A stretch of 64,000 nucleotides of DNA from Aurantiochytrium sp. KH105 (Eukaryota; Sar; Bigyra; Thraustochytrida; Thraustochytriidae), in the NCBI GenBank assembly GCA_003116975.1, contig BGKB01000017.1, positions 744,001 to 808,000 on the forward strand, in the 5' to 3' direction. The position numbers and the translations under genes are program-made. Positions 48,970 through 60,400 of this stretch are shown here, piece by piece. Positions within the stretch are counted from its first letter, which is position 1; each line of letters opens with the position of its first letter. Under the pieces are notes generated by a model, which saw nothing but the letters and a program-made list of their open reading frames with translations, did not search any database and was not told where the DNA came from.

Positions 48970-49842
48970 GTACGACTATCACGGCCAGAGAGAGGGGAGA
49001 GATTCTCTTTCTTTTTTTTTCTCTCTCGATGTCTTTCTCTCTGACTGCGCGCTCGCTGTGCTCTCTCTTTTGTTTTGAGGCGGCTCCATCCGAAGTGCGC
49101 GACACCACTATACGTGCATTTGCCACGCTACAGCTGAAAAAGACTGCGTGGCGTCTGTTCCATGTGCTTTGTTTCACCCACCCAACTTTGTTGCCGGCGT
49201 GCGCGGCAAATTGTGACACTGCCCTCTGCGGCATGCAACCACGTATTCAGTCAAACAATACAAACGAACCAACCGATCTGGTCTGCCTCGATTTCTTGAT
49301 TATCGCCCTCGTTTTGGGGCTTTATACAACATTAGGAAGCAAGGGAGCTCGGTAATGAAAGGTCATTTTGCATCTAGTTTGCCATTGTTGATTCCATCCA
49401 TGGCTGCTCTTTCCTTGCCATCAATGCACACGTTCTGCGGAGATGATGAACAACACTATTTGTTGAGGATCACCAGCCAGAATTGATTTGTCATTTTCTT
49501 GAATTTCTGGAGATCTCCCTCAGAGCGGCTCGAGGGCTAGCCAAAAAGCTACCGAGTATCACATCACAAGAAGCTGGCATCTCTACGGAACTTTCTACCA
49601 AACGGAACGGCTAAGAAATAAGAATCTGTCGGCTGTCTTTGGCCTCACAAAAGCAGGTGGCACACTTCTCCAATTGTATTCTGTTTGTCCCGAATTCAAT
49701 GGTCCATTGGAATCCACAGTCAAGAAAAAGGAACCAAAATCAATAGACCCCTCCATTCTTCAAATTTCGTCGAGATTGAGATTGAAATTACTATTCTGCA
49801 GAAATGCTAAGTAGGCACATGGACGAGTAACGCTGGTCTCGC
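48970..49842. other. Gap between convergent guanylate kinase and RRM genes
   Basis: This 870-base region is more AT-rich than average. The left part is pyrimidine-rich (3' UTR-like). Open frames are short. Nothing was recognised. Confidence 0.55.
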
Positions 49843-51135
49843 TCACCACTGGCCGCGCGGCTGTCTCTGACTTGAGCCCCCGTAACCGCCACGACCTCCG
49901 CCGCGACCGCCACCACGGCCACCGCCACGGCCGCCACCACGGCCACCGCCTCGACCGCCACCACGGCCACCGCCACGACCGCCACGGCCGCCACTACGGC
50001 CGCCACCACCGCGCTCCTTTTGACCAAAAAAGTCCTCGCTGCCCTTGAGCTTTTCGCGAGTTCGCGAGACCATGCCCATGAGCCATGCTGGGCGGTTCTC
50101 GACCGAAGCAAGGTTGTCGGACTGCATAAACTCTGTAACAATTTGCTCCATCGTATCCCGGGGAAAGGTGCCAAGAGCCTCGATGACGCGGTCATCAAAG
50201 TCCTCGCGGCGCACCTCGCTGCGAGGGTTCATCTCCAACAGCTCATCAATCTTGGCTCGTACCTCTTTTACGACCTTTTTGTTTTGCATAGAGCGCAGCG
50301 TCTTCAATTTCTCCTTGCGACCCTCATTGTTGCCGCCACCGCCGACAGTACGCTCAACATTGATCATACGCCCCAACAAGCGTGTATGGTGCACGCGAAG
50401 GGCAAGTGCCATGTCTTTTCCCGATTTCACCTCGAGAAAAGCAATACCACGGGGCTTTTGGGTCTTTTTGTCTGTCAAAAGCCGGATCGATGTGTCAAAG
50501 ACGCCGTGCTTCTCAAAATGTTCCTTGAGCGCCTCAGTTGTAATGTTGTACGGCAATTGGCCCACAAACAGCGTGTGCTGCGTGTACTTTTTTTTGTCGC
50601 CATCGTCGCCGTCTCCCTCTCCCCCTTCCTCTTTTTCATCATTATCATTATCTTCGTTTCCATCATCTTCTTCGTCATCTCCGTCCCCACCTTTGATAGC
50701 TTTGGCGCTCCCGTCCTCGAGTTTCTGCTTCTTCTTGTTCTTGTTCTTGTTCTTTGTTTTCGCCTTTTCCTCCTTCTTGGCCTTCTTCTTTGCGTTCAAG
50801 TCCGAGTCCGAGTCCGAATCGGAGTCGGAACTATCCTTCCCGCTGCCCTGAACCTTGACTTTGTTCTCGTCTTCGCTCTCGCTTTCGCTCTCGTCAGGCT
50901 TTTCTTGCTCCTGACGCTTGCGCTTTTTGCTGCTCGAGTCCTTTTTGGACTTGGCGCTCTCTGACTTTTCGTTATCCTTCTTCTTGGTTTTTTTCTTTTT
51001 ATCCTTCTTTTCCTTCTTCTTCTTGTTCTTCTTCTTGTCATCAACGGCCGCCTCCTCGTCCTCTTTGCCGGTCTTCTTCACCTTGACATCGTGCGCGAGA
51101 ATGGTCTCCGCGACGATGTCCCCCTCGTCGCTCAT
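49843..51135 (-). CDS. RRM/RGG RNA-binding protein with hnRNP-Q-type acidic domain
   Basis: The ATG at 51135 gives 430 residues; the upstream GTG at 51144 is ignored. The first ~180 residues are Lys- and Asp/Glu-rich with SDSDSDSD casein-kinase-like sites, as in nucleolin. Residues ~187-263 are one RRM (RNP2 TLFVGQLPY, RNP1-like RGIAFLEV). Residues ~313-363 (DFDDRVIEALGTF...EFMQSDNLASVENRPAWLMGM) resemble the acidic NURR domain found at the N-terminus of hnRNP Q/R and ACF. The last ~55 residues are GGRGGG repeats typical of RNA-binding, arginine-methylated tails. A nuclear or nucleolar ribonucleoprotein role is expected; no exact orthologue is claimed. Confidence 0.88.
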   Translation of the reverse strand: MSDEGDIVAETILAHDVKVKKTGKEDEEAAVDDKKKNKKKKEKKDKKKKTKKKDNEKSESAKSKKDSSSKKRKRQEQEKPDESESESEDENKVKVQGSGKDSSDSDSDSDSDLNAKKKAKKEEKAKTKNKNKNKKKQKLEDGSAKAIKGGDGDDEEDDGNEDNDNDEKEEGGEGDGDDGDKKKYTQHTLFVGQLPYNITTEALKEHFEKHGVFDTSIRLLTDKKTQKPRGIAFLEVKSGKDMALALRVHHTRLLGRMINVERTVGGGGNNEGRKEKLKTLRSMQNKKVVKEVRAKIDELLEMNPRSEVRREDFDDRVIEALGTFPRDTMEQIVTEFMQSDNLASVENRPAWLMGMVSRTREKLKGSEDFFGQKERGGGGRSGGRGGRGGGRGGGRGGGRGGGRGGGRGGGRGGGRGGYGGSSQRQPRGQW

Positions 51136-51590
51136 AGCGCCCACGCCCTTGCGTCCTTCCCCGCCGACTCGCCGATCCAGTCCGTCGGCACGGCGCTCCG
51201 CAGACCTCTGTCAGGGCCCGGCGCTCCCGTGGGCCGCGGCGCGCGCTCCCTCCGCGACGCGCACGACGGCACGCGGCTCGCGCGACAGCGGAATGGAGTC
51301 CTCGGCCGCGCCGGCTTGGGTCCCGCGCCTCGCTTGGGTGGCGGCGCGCCGGGGCGGTTTTTTGGGTCTTTTACGCTCGCCGCGGCCTCTTTTGGGTCTC
51401 TTTTCGAAATTGCGCGTCGACGCAAAGCTCGAACTTGGCCGTCGCGACGGGGCCGAGGCGCCGAGGAGGGCGCGCGAGGAAGGAGAACGAGGAGGCGAAG
51501 AGCGCTCGAGGGGTTGCGTGCCGCTGGCGTGGAAGGTTTCTGTGAACCTGTGGCGAACTAGACTCCGCGGCGGGAATAGCCTCAGACGAG
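51136..51590. other. Divergent promoter region of the RRM and poly(A) polymerase-like genes
   Basis: A 455-base GC-rich gap between two divergent ATG starts. Open frames crossing it have no domain features. No repeat or box stands out. Confidence 0.5.
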
Positions 51591-51710
51591 ATGGACCAAA
51601 GATACCCGGATCAGGGCCACGAGCTCGGCAGCGGTGGTCAGCACATGCGGCAGGGTCAGTCCTTGCGTGGGCAAATGCACGGGCAACAGCACGGGCAGTC
51701 ACAGCAACAT

Positions 51711-51746
<36 letters not shown>

Positions 51747-54700
51747 CAACAACAATACAGGACTCATCCGCAAATGCAAATGCCCATGACAGCTAACGGT
51801 CCGAACACCTCCTCGGGGGCATCATTTGCGATCCCGCCTGGCCAACATCAACTTTATCCCAACCGTCTGCCTCCTGGTATGCAGCCGCCAAATTTGCAGC
51901 ACCAGCAGCAGCAACATAGCTATCCGCAAGGTCCGCCGTCCCAGGCCATGCAAGCGCCATTTGGGCAAGCATTCGCACGTGCGCCCCCTGGTCTCCAAGG
52001 AAGCGGGCAATTCGTGTCACCCAATCCCACGCATCAAGCCTATAACTCTTCGTCATCACCCTGGTCATCGCCCTGGGATCAGCAGCAGCCACCTCCGCAG
52101 CAGCAGCAGCCACCTCCGCAGCAGCAGCAGCAGCAGCAGCGACAGTCGCAACCTTCTCAAACATCGGTACCCTCGATGCAAGTGCCCTCGAGCCAGCACT
52201 ATGGACAGCCACCGCGAGCACCGCAGGACACCCCTGCTGTTTTGCAGCAAATGCAGCAAATGCAAAGGGGAAGTAGACCCCCTGGATTTCGGCAAGAGGC
52301 ACCTGGTTTCTCTGCTTCAATGTATTCGTCATCGCAACACCAGGAACACCAGCAACATCAGCGTCAGCTTCCCGGAGGCATGCCTGGTGGCTGGCCTGCG
52401 CCATCATCGAGTCCGTGGGACCAGGACAGTTCGCTTGGCGGGCACCAGCAGAATACATTTGTACGTCAGCAGCAACATCAGCAATACCAGCAGCAATTAC
52501 AGAAGCAGCAGCAGCAGCAGCAGCAACAGCAACAGCAACAACAACAAAGAGCCCTTGGTCAACCCCCTCATCATCAATACCAAGAGCCACCTTCCAATGT
52601 GCGTCCTGGGGTGCTGACTATGGACGAGCTGGAAAGTCGAATGATGGCCGCTAATCTGGCTCCACAAGCCTCGTCGCAGCAGCAAGCTTCTCAAGCTCTG
52701 CAGTCGCAGCCCAAAGACCTGCAAGAAGGCGATGAAAAATCCGCGCGAAAGTCGCAGCGCGCTGCACGATTCATGTATAAACCAGCAGGAAGCATGAAGG
52801 TGCAACCGGCACGCACCGGACCAAACCAATACATCAAGGTCGAGTGGTGCATCCCTGTGGATGAAGTGCAGCGCAGCTCGTTCGACGCGCGGGGCGCAAT
52901 GGCAGCAAGACATCACATTGACTGGGTAGGTTTGTACCGTGCGAGAACCCGCATCGATACGTGCGACGGATCGATTCTGCAGCGCGAGGTCGAAGGAATG
53001 TCGCGCCTCGACCCCAACACAGGCCTCGTGCATGGATCGCTGCGGCTGCGCACCCCGCGCGGCGTGGGGCAATATAATTTTCGATACTTTAAGGGTGAGG
53101 GGGGCCAGGGCGACCCGCTCACGGAGCAGAGTATGCCCGTGGCCCGTTCCAACACGGTCCACGTCGAAGTGCAGGGCGCAGACATGTTTGAGGCACTTGA
53201 CTTTGTGCGCAAGAACCTTTCCGACCGCCGCAAGCTCTCAAATGCCACGATGCAATTCGCAACGCTCATCCGACAACTGCATACCTTGCGTCGGCCGCTG
53301 ATGGAAGGTGCCCACGGTGGTGGCAACGGAGGCAACAATTTTGGCGGGGCCAAACGTGGCGGCGGAGCCGGAGGAAACCGTCGCGGAGGCGGGCAAAGCG
53401 GCGGCAGTGATACGCAGGCACAAGAGTCTCGTCAGGAGGCGGCCTTGTACCGCGAAATGCTACAAATCATTCGTGCGTGCATTTCGCACGTGCAACGCCG
53501 GTGCGATGACCTGACTGCGGCCATCGACAACGAAGCATCGCTTCTTCACGACCGGCGTGTTCAATTCGACAAAATCAACGCTTACAAGGAAAAAGTTCGC
53601 GAGGAGGGCCTCGCCAAACGACTCACTGAGCGTGGTGGCGAGGCCCTTACCGCCGATGACTTAGAGCAGTGTGGGCTCTTGAACGAGGCCGACTTTAACG
53701 ACTGGAGAAACGCCAAGGATCTCATGCTCAGTAAAGAGCGCTCTGTTGGTCAGAATGTTCGTGATCGGGCAACACTTGCCAGCTCTCTGCGCGGCGTGTT
53801 GGACGCTTTCCTTCACTGCAAGGCCATTCAGAGCCTGGTCAAGCAAAAAGAGCACGACGAGATGGAGGCGCTGCTGACGCTCTACTGTCCCGTCGACGAA
53901 AACTTTTTTGCGTCCACCGAGGAAATGCAGGTTCATTACGCGAGTGATCTGGGCCTCGACTTGTGCTCGCCCTTTGCCGACTTGCGCGCGCTTCCAAAAC
54001 TTCCCGCCGCGCGTCTTGAGAAGATCAACGTGGATGCTTTGCGCTTTGTGGAAAGTGTGATGCCCTCGCCAGAAACGGAGCAGACCCGGAAAAACTTTGT
54101 CGACGAACTTCAAAACGTTGTGAACCAGACCTCGGTCATGTGGGGCTGCGACGCCAAACTCGTGCCATTCGGAAGTTCGGTGAACAATTTTGGTGCAGAG
54201 AACTCGGACCTGGACATTTGCCTTGTGCTCATGCCCTCGGGAGCGCGATGGCCAGATGCCTTTTTTGACGATACGCCCTCGGAGCAGCTGGGCGCACCGC
54301 CTGCAACCAAGGCCGTCGAGGATCTTGCCGCAACGCTGACGGAAAATGGCTTCGAGGACGTCGACGACTCCCGCAAATCGGCGCGCATTCCCATTTTGCA
54401 GTTCCGCCACGGACCCATGGAACTCGAGTGCGACATTTGCGTTGACAACCGACTCGCTGTACGCAACACCCTCTTGTTGCGCACGTATTCGCTCATCGAT
54501 CCGCGTGTGCGGCAGCTGGCATACGTGGTCAAGACATGGGCCAAGCGACGCAAAATTAACAATCCTGCCGAGCGGACGCTTTCCAGCTACGGTTATATCC
54601 TTATGGTGATTCATTACCTGCAGCAGCTTGAAACGCCGCTGCTGCCGCCGCTGCAGGCGCTGCCGCCCACCTGGGCCGGGGAGCCAATCAAGACAAGCCT

Positions 54701-55280
54701 CGATGGCAGCAACGATGCCGGCGCGGGAATGGATGGAGTTGACCTCGACGAAGATGGAAACGGAGCAAGCGACTTGCCCGTTGTCCTGGTGCAGAGTAAC
54801 AGCGAGGGCGCGCAGCAGAATACATACTTTTTTGCCGATCCGCAGAGCGTCTACTTTTCCACACCTGCGGACATGTCGACTGCAATGAAACGTCTCTCCG
54901 CTTTTGCAGCCAGGAACAAGGACTCACTTGCTGACTTGCTTGTGGGTTTTTTCTGGACAATGGCGCTAAAGTTTGATTGGCGTCGCCATGTCATTGGCGT
55001 CCGAGACGCTCATCTTGTCACAAAGGAAAGTAAAGCCAGCGAGGATTCATGGAAGTTGCATCAGCGCATGGCCATCGAGGATCCCTTTGAGACGAGTTAT
55101 GATGTGGCGCACGTTGTCCGTGACCGCGAATTTCGCGTCATTCGCGAGGAGTTTGTGCGTGCATATGCGCTTCTTGCAGCGGCCTCTCCGCGGCAGGAGA
55201 CTGATTCTCTGGACGACGTCATCGCGCTTCTCTGTACTCCCAGCGAATCGGCTCAAACCGACGGAGCGGGCGCCGCGTAG
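51591..55280 (+). CDS. Poly-Q non-canonical poly(A)/poly(U) polymerase
   Basis: The ATG at 51591 gives 1229 residues. The first ~340 residues are dominated by Gln (several tracts of CAG/CAA) with Pro, Ser and Gly. A beta-rich module at about residues 414-529 (YIKVEWCIPVDE...DWVGLYRARTR...GQYNFRYFKG) resembles a SKICH-type sandwich. A helical region and a Gly-rich linker follow. The catalytic domain is a Cid1/TUTase-type nucleotidyltransferase: FGSSVNNFGAENSDLDICLV supplies Gly-Ser and Asp873/Asp875, and LECDICVDN supplies the third Asp (948). The PAP/25A-associated domain follows (RQLAYVVKTWAKRRKINNPAERTLSSYGYILMVIHYLQ; SLADLLVGFFWTMALKFDW). It likely adds A or U to RNA 3' ends; nucleotide preference cannot be read by eye. 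Confidence 0.9.
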
Positions 55281-55537
55281 ACTCCCTCCTTTTTATTTCT
55301 TTGTAGAAACGGAAAGAAACAATTTTATACAACAAAAGGAAAAACAGGTACACATGTCATTTTGATATTTCAGCTGGCGAACCGCGCCATTTGTTAATTT
55401 TTACGAAACGCGCAGTCAAGAGCCTTGGGCATGCGCATTTCTCATTCTCTTATACACATACGGGGAAAAAAGGAGAAGAAGAAAATACTGTATTCTTGGC
55501 GGCTCTTGTTTGTCGTGCCACCAGGAAAAGACTTGCG

Positions 55538-55972
55538 TCATCGAAAGAGCTGGGTATAGAAATTTTCCGGGCACGCCATGAAGCGGTCCTCGTCACTAAA
55601 GACCATAGGACGTAGCATCTGTTTGTTCTTGGCAGTGGTGCTGTCTTCATCCGCGCAACTGTTGGACGTAATACTAAAGAACTGCGTGCAAAAGACGCAG
55701 ACGGGGACGTAGTCGTAGAGTGTGAAAGGTGAGGCATTTTTCACGTCGAGACCGTGATTTTTGCGCCATCCAAGGATGCTCTTTCGTGTCACTTTGGTGC
55801 CGAGCGTCTCCGGAGGGAACTTTTGCTCGCACAGCGAGCACAGTCGCTTGGCCTTTTTGCCAACCGCATATCTTTTCCGCGAGCGCTGCTGCGTCCGCGA
55901 ATCGCCCGCTTGGTCTTGCGCCTCGGGAATCTCTTGATTTCCCCAGCGCAGCTCCACCTTGAAGCCGTCCAT
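55538..55972 (-). CDS. Small protein with two Cys pairs, unknown family
   Basis: The ATG at 55972 gives 144 residues (MDGFKVELRWGNQEI...). The frame is open upstream to a GTG at 56050 through a GAGTCA repeat. An ATG in another frame at 56066 could belong to a first exon, so the N-terminus is uncertain. The core has paired cysteines in a zinc-ribbon-like layout, CSLCEQKFPPETLGTKV...FTLYDYVPVCVFCTQFF (C-x2-C, about 45 residues, C-x2-C), preceded by a basic segment (RSRKRYAVGKKAKR). The end, SDEDRFMACPENFYTQLFR, looks specific. I do not recognise the family. It is convergent with the polymerase gene, about 260 bases away. Confidence 0.75.
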   Translation of the reverse strand: MDGFKVELRWGNQEIPEAQDQAGDSRTQQRSRKRYAVGKKAKRLCSLCEQKFPPETLGTKVTRKSILGWRKNHGLDVKNASPFTLYDYVPVCVFCTQFFSITSNSCADEDSTTAKNKQMLRPMVFSDEDRFMACPENFYTQLFR

Positions 55973-56392
55973 CGCGAGGGGAGTGGCTGATTCTGATTCT
56001 GACTCTGACTCTGACTCTGACTCTTTGCCAGAACCTGCCTCCCTGCTCACTGATCGCCTCGGTCATCTACGAAGGCGATGGCACATCGATCCGTTGATCC
56101 GAAACTAGTATTAGACTAGTCTGGAAACTAACATTTGTATCTGGTTAACTTTGATGAGTGGCTGCGACCGAGAGCTGAGCACCACTCACTGTCCTCTCAG
56201 TTTAGGCCTAGGCCTAGACTAACTAGTCTTGGCCAACCAATCAATCAGCCAACCAGACCATCGTCACATTTGTCCCTTCACTGCAGCGAGCCAGCTGCAG
56301 CCAGCCAGTCATCCGGCAGGAGCAGGGAGCGTCCAGAACCCGATCGAGGAGCGCACAAGAGTCGTGAAGCAAGCTTTCTTCAAGACAACAAG
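55973..56392. other. Divergent promoter region before SNU13
   Basis: It holds a GAGTCA hexamer repeat of about five copies (55996-56031), just upstream of the small Cys-pair gene, and a short GGCCTAGGCCTAG stretch near 56204. It is taken as the 5' regions of both genes. Confidence 0.55.
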
Positions 56393-56788
56393 ATGGGCAA
56401 GGAGACCAAGGATGGCGTGGACCCCCGCGCGTACCCGCTCGCCGGCGAGGAGCTGTCCGTGAGCATCCTGGAGCTCGTGCAGCAATCGAGCAACCTGAAG
56501 CAGCTCAAGAAGGGCGCCAACGAGGCGACCAAGACGCTCAACCGCGGCCGCAGCGAGTTTGTGGTCATGGCTGCTGACGCTGAGCCGCTGGCCATTCTTC
56601 TTCACCTGCCGCTTCTTGCCGAGGACAAGAACGTCCCGTACGTCTTTGTGTCCAGCAAGACCGCCCTTGGCCGTGCCTGCGGTGTCTCGCGCCCCGTCAT
56701 TGCCTGCAGTGTTCTCAGCAACGACGGCTCGCAGCTCAAGAAGCAGATCGACCAGGTCAAGCTTGAGATCGAGAAGCTCCTCATCTAA
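56393..56788 (+). CDS. SNU13: SNU13/NHP2L1 (15.5K) snRNP and box C/D snoRNP protein
   Basis: SNU13 binds kink-turns in U4 snRNA and box C/D snoRNAs and nucleates assembly of both particles. The ATG at 56393 gives 131 residues, the family size (human 128). The L7Ae fold is complete and very close to the human sequence: [71 protein letters not shown]. The [13 protein letters not shown]-type element identifies SNU13 rather than NHP2 or RPL7A. Single exon. The frame upstream of the ATG shows no conservation. Confidence 0.97.
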   Translation: MGKETKDGVDPRAYPLAGEELSVSILELVQQSSNLKQLKKGANEATKTLNRGRSEFVVMAADAEPLAILLHLPLLAEDKNVPYVFVSSKTALGRACGVSRPVIACSVLSNDGSQLKKQIDQVKLEIEKLLI

Positions 56789-57431
56789 ACATGGGCAGAA
56801 GCGATTCGATGTCCCGGAGGTGCACGCCCCAGCTCGTGCTCGTAGAGCGTCTCGCACAATGATGGACATGGGCGATACCAGCAATTTAAAAGGTCATTTC
56901 ATCACACTTGCGGCTGGCAGCATTGTGCCAGTCCAATTGCCCCTCATGGAACTGTTTGGAGTGCGGGCCTCTGCAGGCCATTTTCATTAGCTCTTTCTTC
57001 ACTCTACCCTATCCTCCTCCTCCTCTTTCCCCCCTCTTTTGTTTGTCGCTTTCTACTTTTTGCACCGGTAGCCCAAGAGCCACTGTAGTCGCTGCGTGCA
57101 GGCGGCCCGGTTTGCTCAATGACGGATTACACGTTTGCAAACGAAAAGATTGACGACATTCGTTTCTATTCACAACCACTAGCCTCAGCGAGAATGGGCC
57201 TTTCGTCTTCCTCCTCAATTTGCCCCCTTTCCCATCAATTACAACTCACATGGGATACACATCAAAAGTAAAGACAATAAAGAAGGAATCAAGGGCCATT
57301 TTACTCTTTCTCTAACCATTCATTACTTGCTTGTTTCTTTGTTCGTTCATTTGCTTCGTTCGGAATGAAACATGGACGTGCACAAAGGACATCACAAATG
57401 GTTTTCTTTAGGACGCTGTTCCACTCACGTA
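56789..57431. other. Gap between convergent SNU13 and dynein intermediate chain genes
   Basis: A 640-base region with pyrimidine-rich 3' UTR-like DNA (about 57000-57060). Nothing further was recognised. Confidence 0.55.
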
Positions 57432-60400
57432 TCAGGATTCCTCATTGACTCCCTTGCGTTTTGACTTTGGTTGTGCATTCTTTGAAGGCGAGTGTTTGCG
57501 CTGCTTGGTCGAACCTGCTCGCGCGAGCGCGAGATCTTCGGGTTTGAGTAGCTTCTCAGCCATCTCCTGGAAACGCTTTTCTTCCGCAAGAACAAGCTTA
57601 CGGTACTCTTTAGTATTTTCGTCAACGGGATCGTTCTCAATCCCATCAAAACTGCCAAGAAGACCTGGCGAAGCAAGATCCATTGCCTCGCGCTCCTGAT
57701 CTCGTACCACCTTTCGCTTCGCGACATGCTGCACGCGATCCAGCTCTCGCTCGAAAAATCCCATCATGAGCTTCTCCTCTGTTGGCATTCGCCAGCGCAA
57801 GTTGCGCGGGACATCGAGGATATGAAGGTTGCCCGTTGCGTCCCCGAGTGCTAGATACTGCGGCAAATCACCTTGAGGTGCGTTTCCAACCGACTCGGCG
57901 ACGCGCGCCTTGCGAAGTGTCTGTTCAGTGCGTGGTTCATTCGAGCCAATCGCGAGCATCTTATTGTGTCGCTTGCCGCCTGCGTTTTTACCAGGTGCTG
58001 CGTTCGTGGTTGCCATCGTGCATCGAAATTGCATGGAAGTAATTGCGTAAGCTGTAATGGACGCAGAGACGCTTGGGCGGTGTGACTGGTCAACAAAGTC
58101 CCAAATGTCCACCGTACCGTCCGTCTTGCCCACCATGATGACACCCGGACGCGTCGGTGACCATTCGGCGCATGCAAGATGCGCCATGCCCGTGCTGAGC
58201 GGCGAGGAGAAGATGGGCTGCGCCAGATCCTCTTTCCAAATGTTAAAGCTATGCGCGCTCACAGAAAGAATTAGGTATGGGAAAAAAGGAGACCGTCGCA
58301 GTGCGAGGCAAGAGGCGAAATGGTCGCGGGCGACCCAGTACACCTTATCATCAAGAAGTCGTGCCTCCTCCTTGGCGGCGTTGCTGTTGTTGTTGCTGCT
58401 GCCGCCTGCATTATTGCCGTCCGCGCCGGCTTCTCCGCTTGACTCCGCAGCACGGGCCGATGTCTTGGCATGGCGCGCTCCAAGCCAATCGGCGAACATC
58501 ATGTCACCCTCTTCCGTGGCGCATGAAAACATTGTACCCGTCGCGGTCATCCCCATTCCCTGAATAGGTCGACCCTCCTGCAGCTCTGGAGAGTTCTCGC
58601 GCCGGTGTTCGTGTTGACGGTTGAGCATGTCCAAGAGCGCGTCAATGCGCCCGCGTAAAGCAACCTTCGTGATACCAAAGTTGCGGCTTCCCTGGCGCAC
58701 GAGGGCTGTTTTGAAGATGGGTTTCCACGGCGTCTCTTCGGCCAGACGATTTGCGTCGCCAGCGTTGGGGTCATTCGGATCTGCGGCTGCAGGCTTGGCG
58801 GCCTTGGAACCGCCAAAGCGAGGGCCCCAAATCACAATGAAACCATCGCTGGCACAGGTAATGAACTGCGTGGCCATCGCCTCTGTGCTGCCATACTTGA
58901 CATCACCGCTCACCCGGCCTGACGTGCTCACGTGCATGCTACCGGGAAGCCACTCCAAATGCTCAATGGGGCGCTTGTGCGAATGCTCAATGGGGGAAAT
59001 CATGAGCGGCTCCACAGGCTCAATACTCGCTCCGTTCGAGTCCACCTTTTCGTTGTCGTCGGCTTTGGTCCCGGCCCCGGCTCCAGTGCCGTCCTCAGCA
59101 GCGCCATCTGCGCTTGTCTCCGATGCCAGGGCGTCGGCATCGCCAGTATTGCCGGCAGCACCGGCGTCGGTACTTGAGGCTGCGGCTGCTCCGGCGGGCG
59201 CACTCTTGCCTGCGTTCGCGTTCTTGACAGCACCACCTCCGCCCTTTCGACGCCGCAAGAGCTCCTGTGCGTGCGAGATGTCCCAAATGATAATCTGACC
59301 CGTGGTGCAGCCACCTGCGACGAGGTGCGGTTGGTCTGGGTTGAAGGCAAAGCAACGGCATTCGTGCGGGGACTTGAGCACGAGCTGAGGGTGAATTAGG
59401 TCGGCAAAGTTCCAGATGAGAATGAATGAGCTGCGCTCCTGGCCAGAAACCTCCACGCGCTGATCAAAATGCAGCGGATCTGCACAGGCGACAGCCACAA
59501 CATTTTGAGAGCGGGGATGCCAATCGACACAGGAGAGCGCGCGCCCGTTGGAGTAAACGAGGTCCGTAAAGGTGCGAAGCTCGCGGAGAACGTTGTCTTC
59601 CTTGTTTCCAAGGCCCGAAACCTCTTCGGATCGAAGTCTGTGGAACTCATTCGCAAAGACATCAATGGTCTCATTCTGCTGCAATGCGACCTCAACGCTT
59701 GGCAGGACCTTGCCGAGAAACTCGGCGAGCTCATCCTCTACGAGGGCTTCGCGCTCCTCGGCAGACATCTCGACGTGCTCGTACTGCGTCGTCGCATTGA
59801 GCTTTCGGAAATAGGCGGTTTGTGAGCCGGCCTCGACAAGGCGCGGCAGCTCGCGGGCGCCGAGAAAGTCTTCCAATGTGAGATTCTCGCTGCAAAAGTC
59901 AAAGTCGCTGACCGTCGCCACGCGTTTTCCGGCCGCACCCACGGCTGCCGGAACAGGGTCAAAAAGATCGTTCATAGACGGAATGTCGAGCTCGTCCCCA
60001 GCGGCTGTGGCGCCCGCGCCATCGTCCTCTGGTCTTGCCCATGGCGAGTTGGGGATCCAAGCAGCAGTCCAAGACGCGCACGCCTGGAGAGCGACGTCTT
60101 GCTCGCGCCGCTTGAGTTCAAAATTTGGATCTTTGTGCTGTCTGAACTCGATCAGACCGCTTTGCTCCGCGTCGCGGTCGTTGAATTTGATGGGCGCCCC
60201 GAACTCGCTACGCTTTCGCGTCATTTCAACGCGCAAAAGTTTGCGTGAAGGGCGCACGTCGAGCCAAGCAATTTCGCTCTGCGTTTCGAGGGCGGTGAGC
60301 GAGTCGCGCTCGTGCGGCACGATGGGCTTATCCTCGTACACGACGTTGCGGCGAGCCTCTTCTTCGGCAAGACGCGCCGCTTCTTCTTCCTCCTGCTTGC

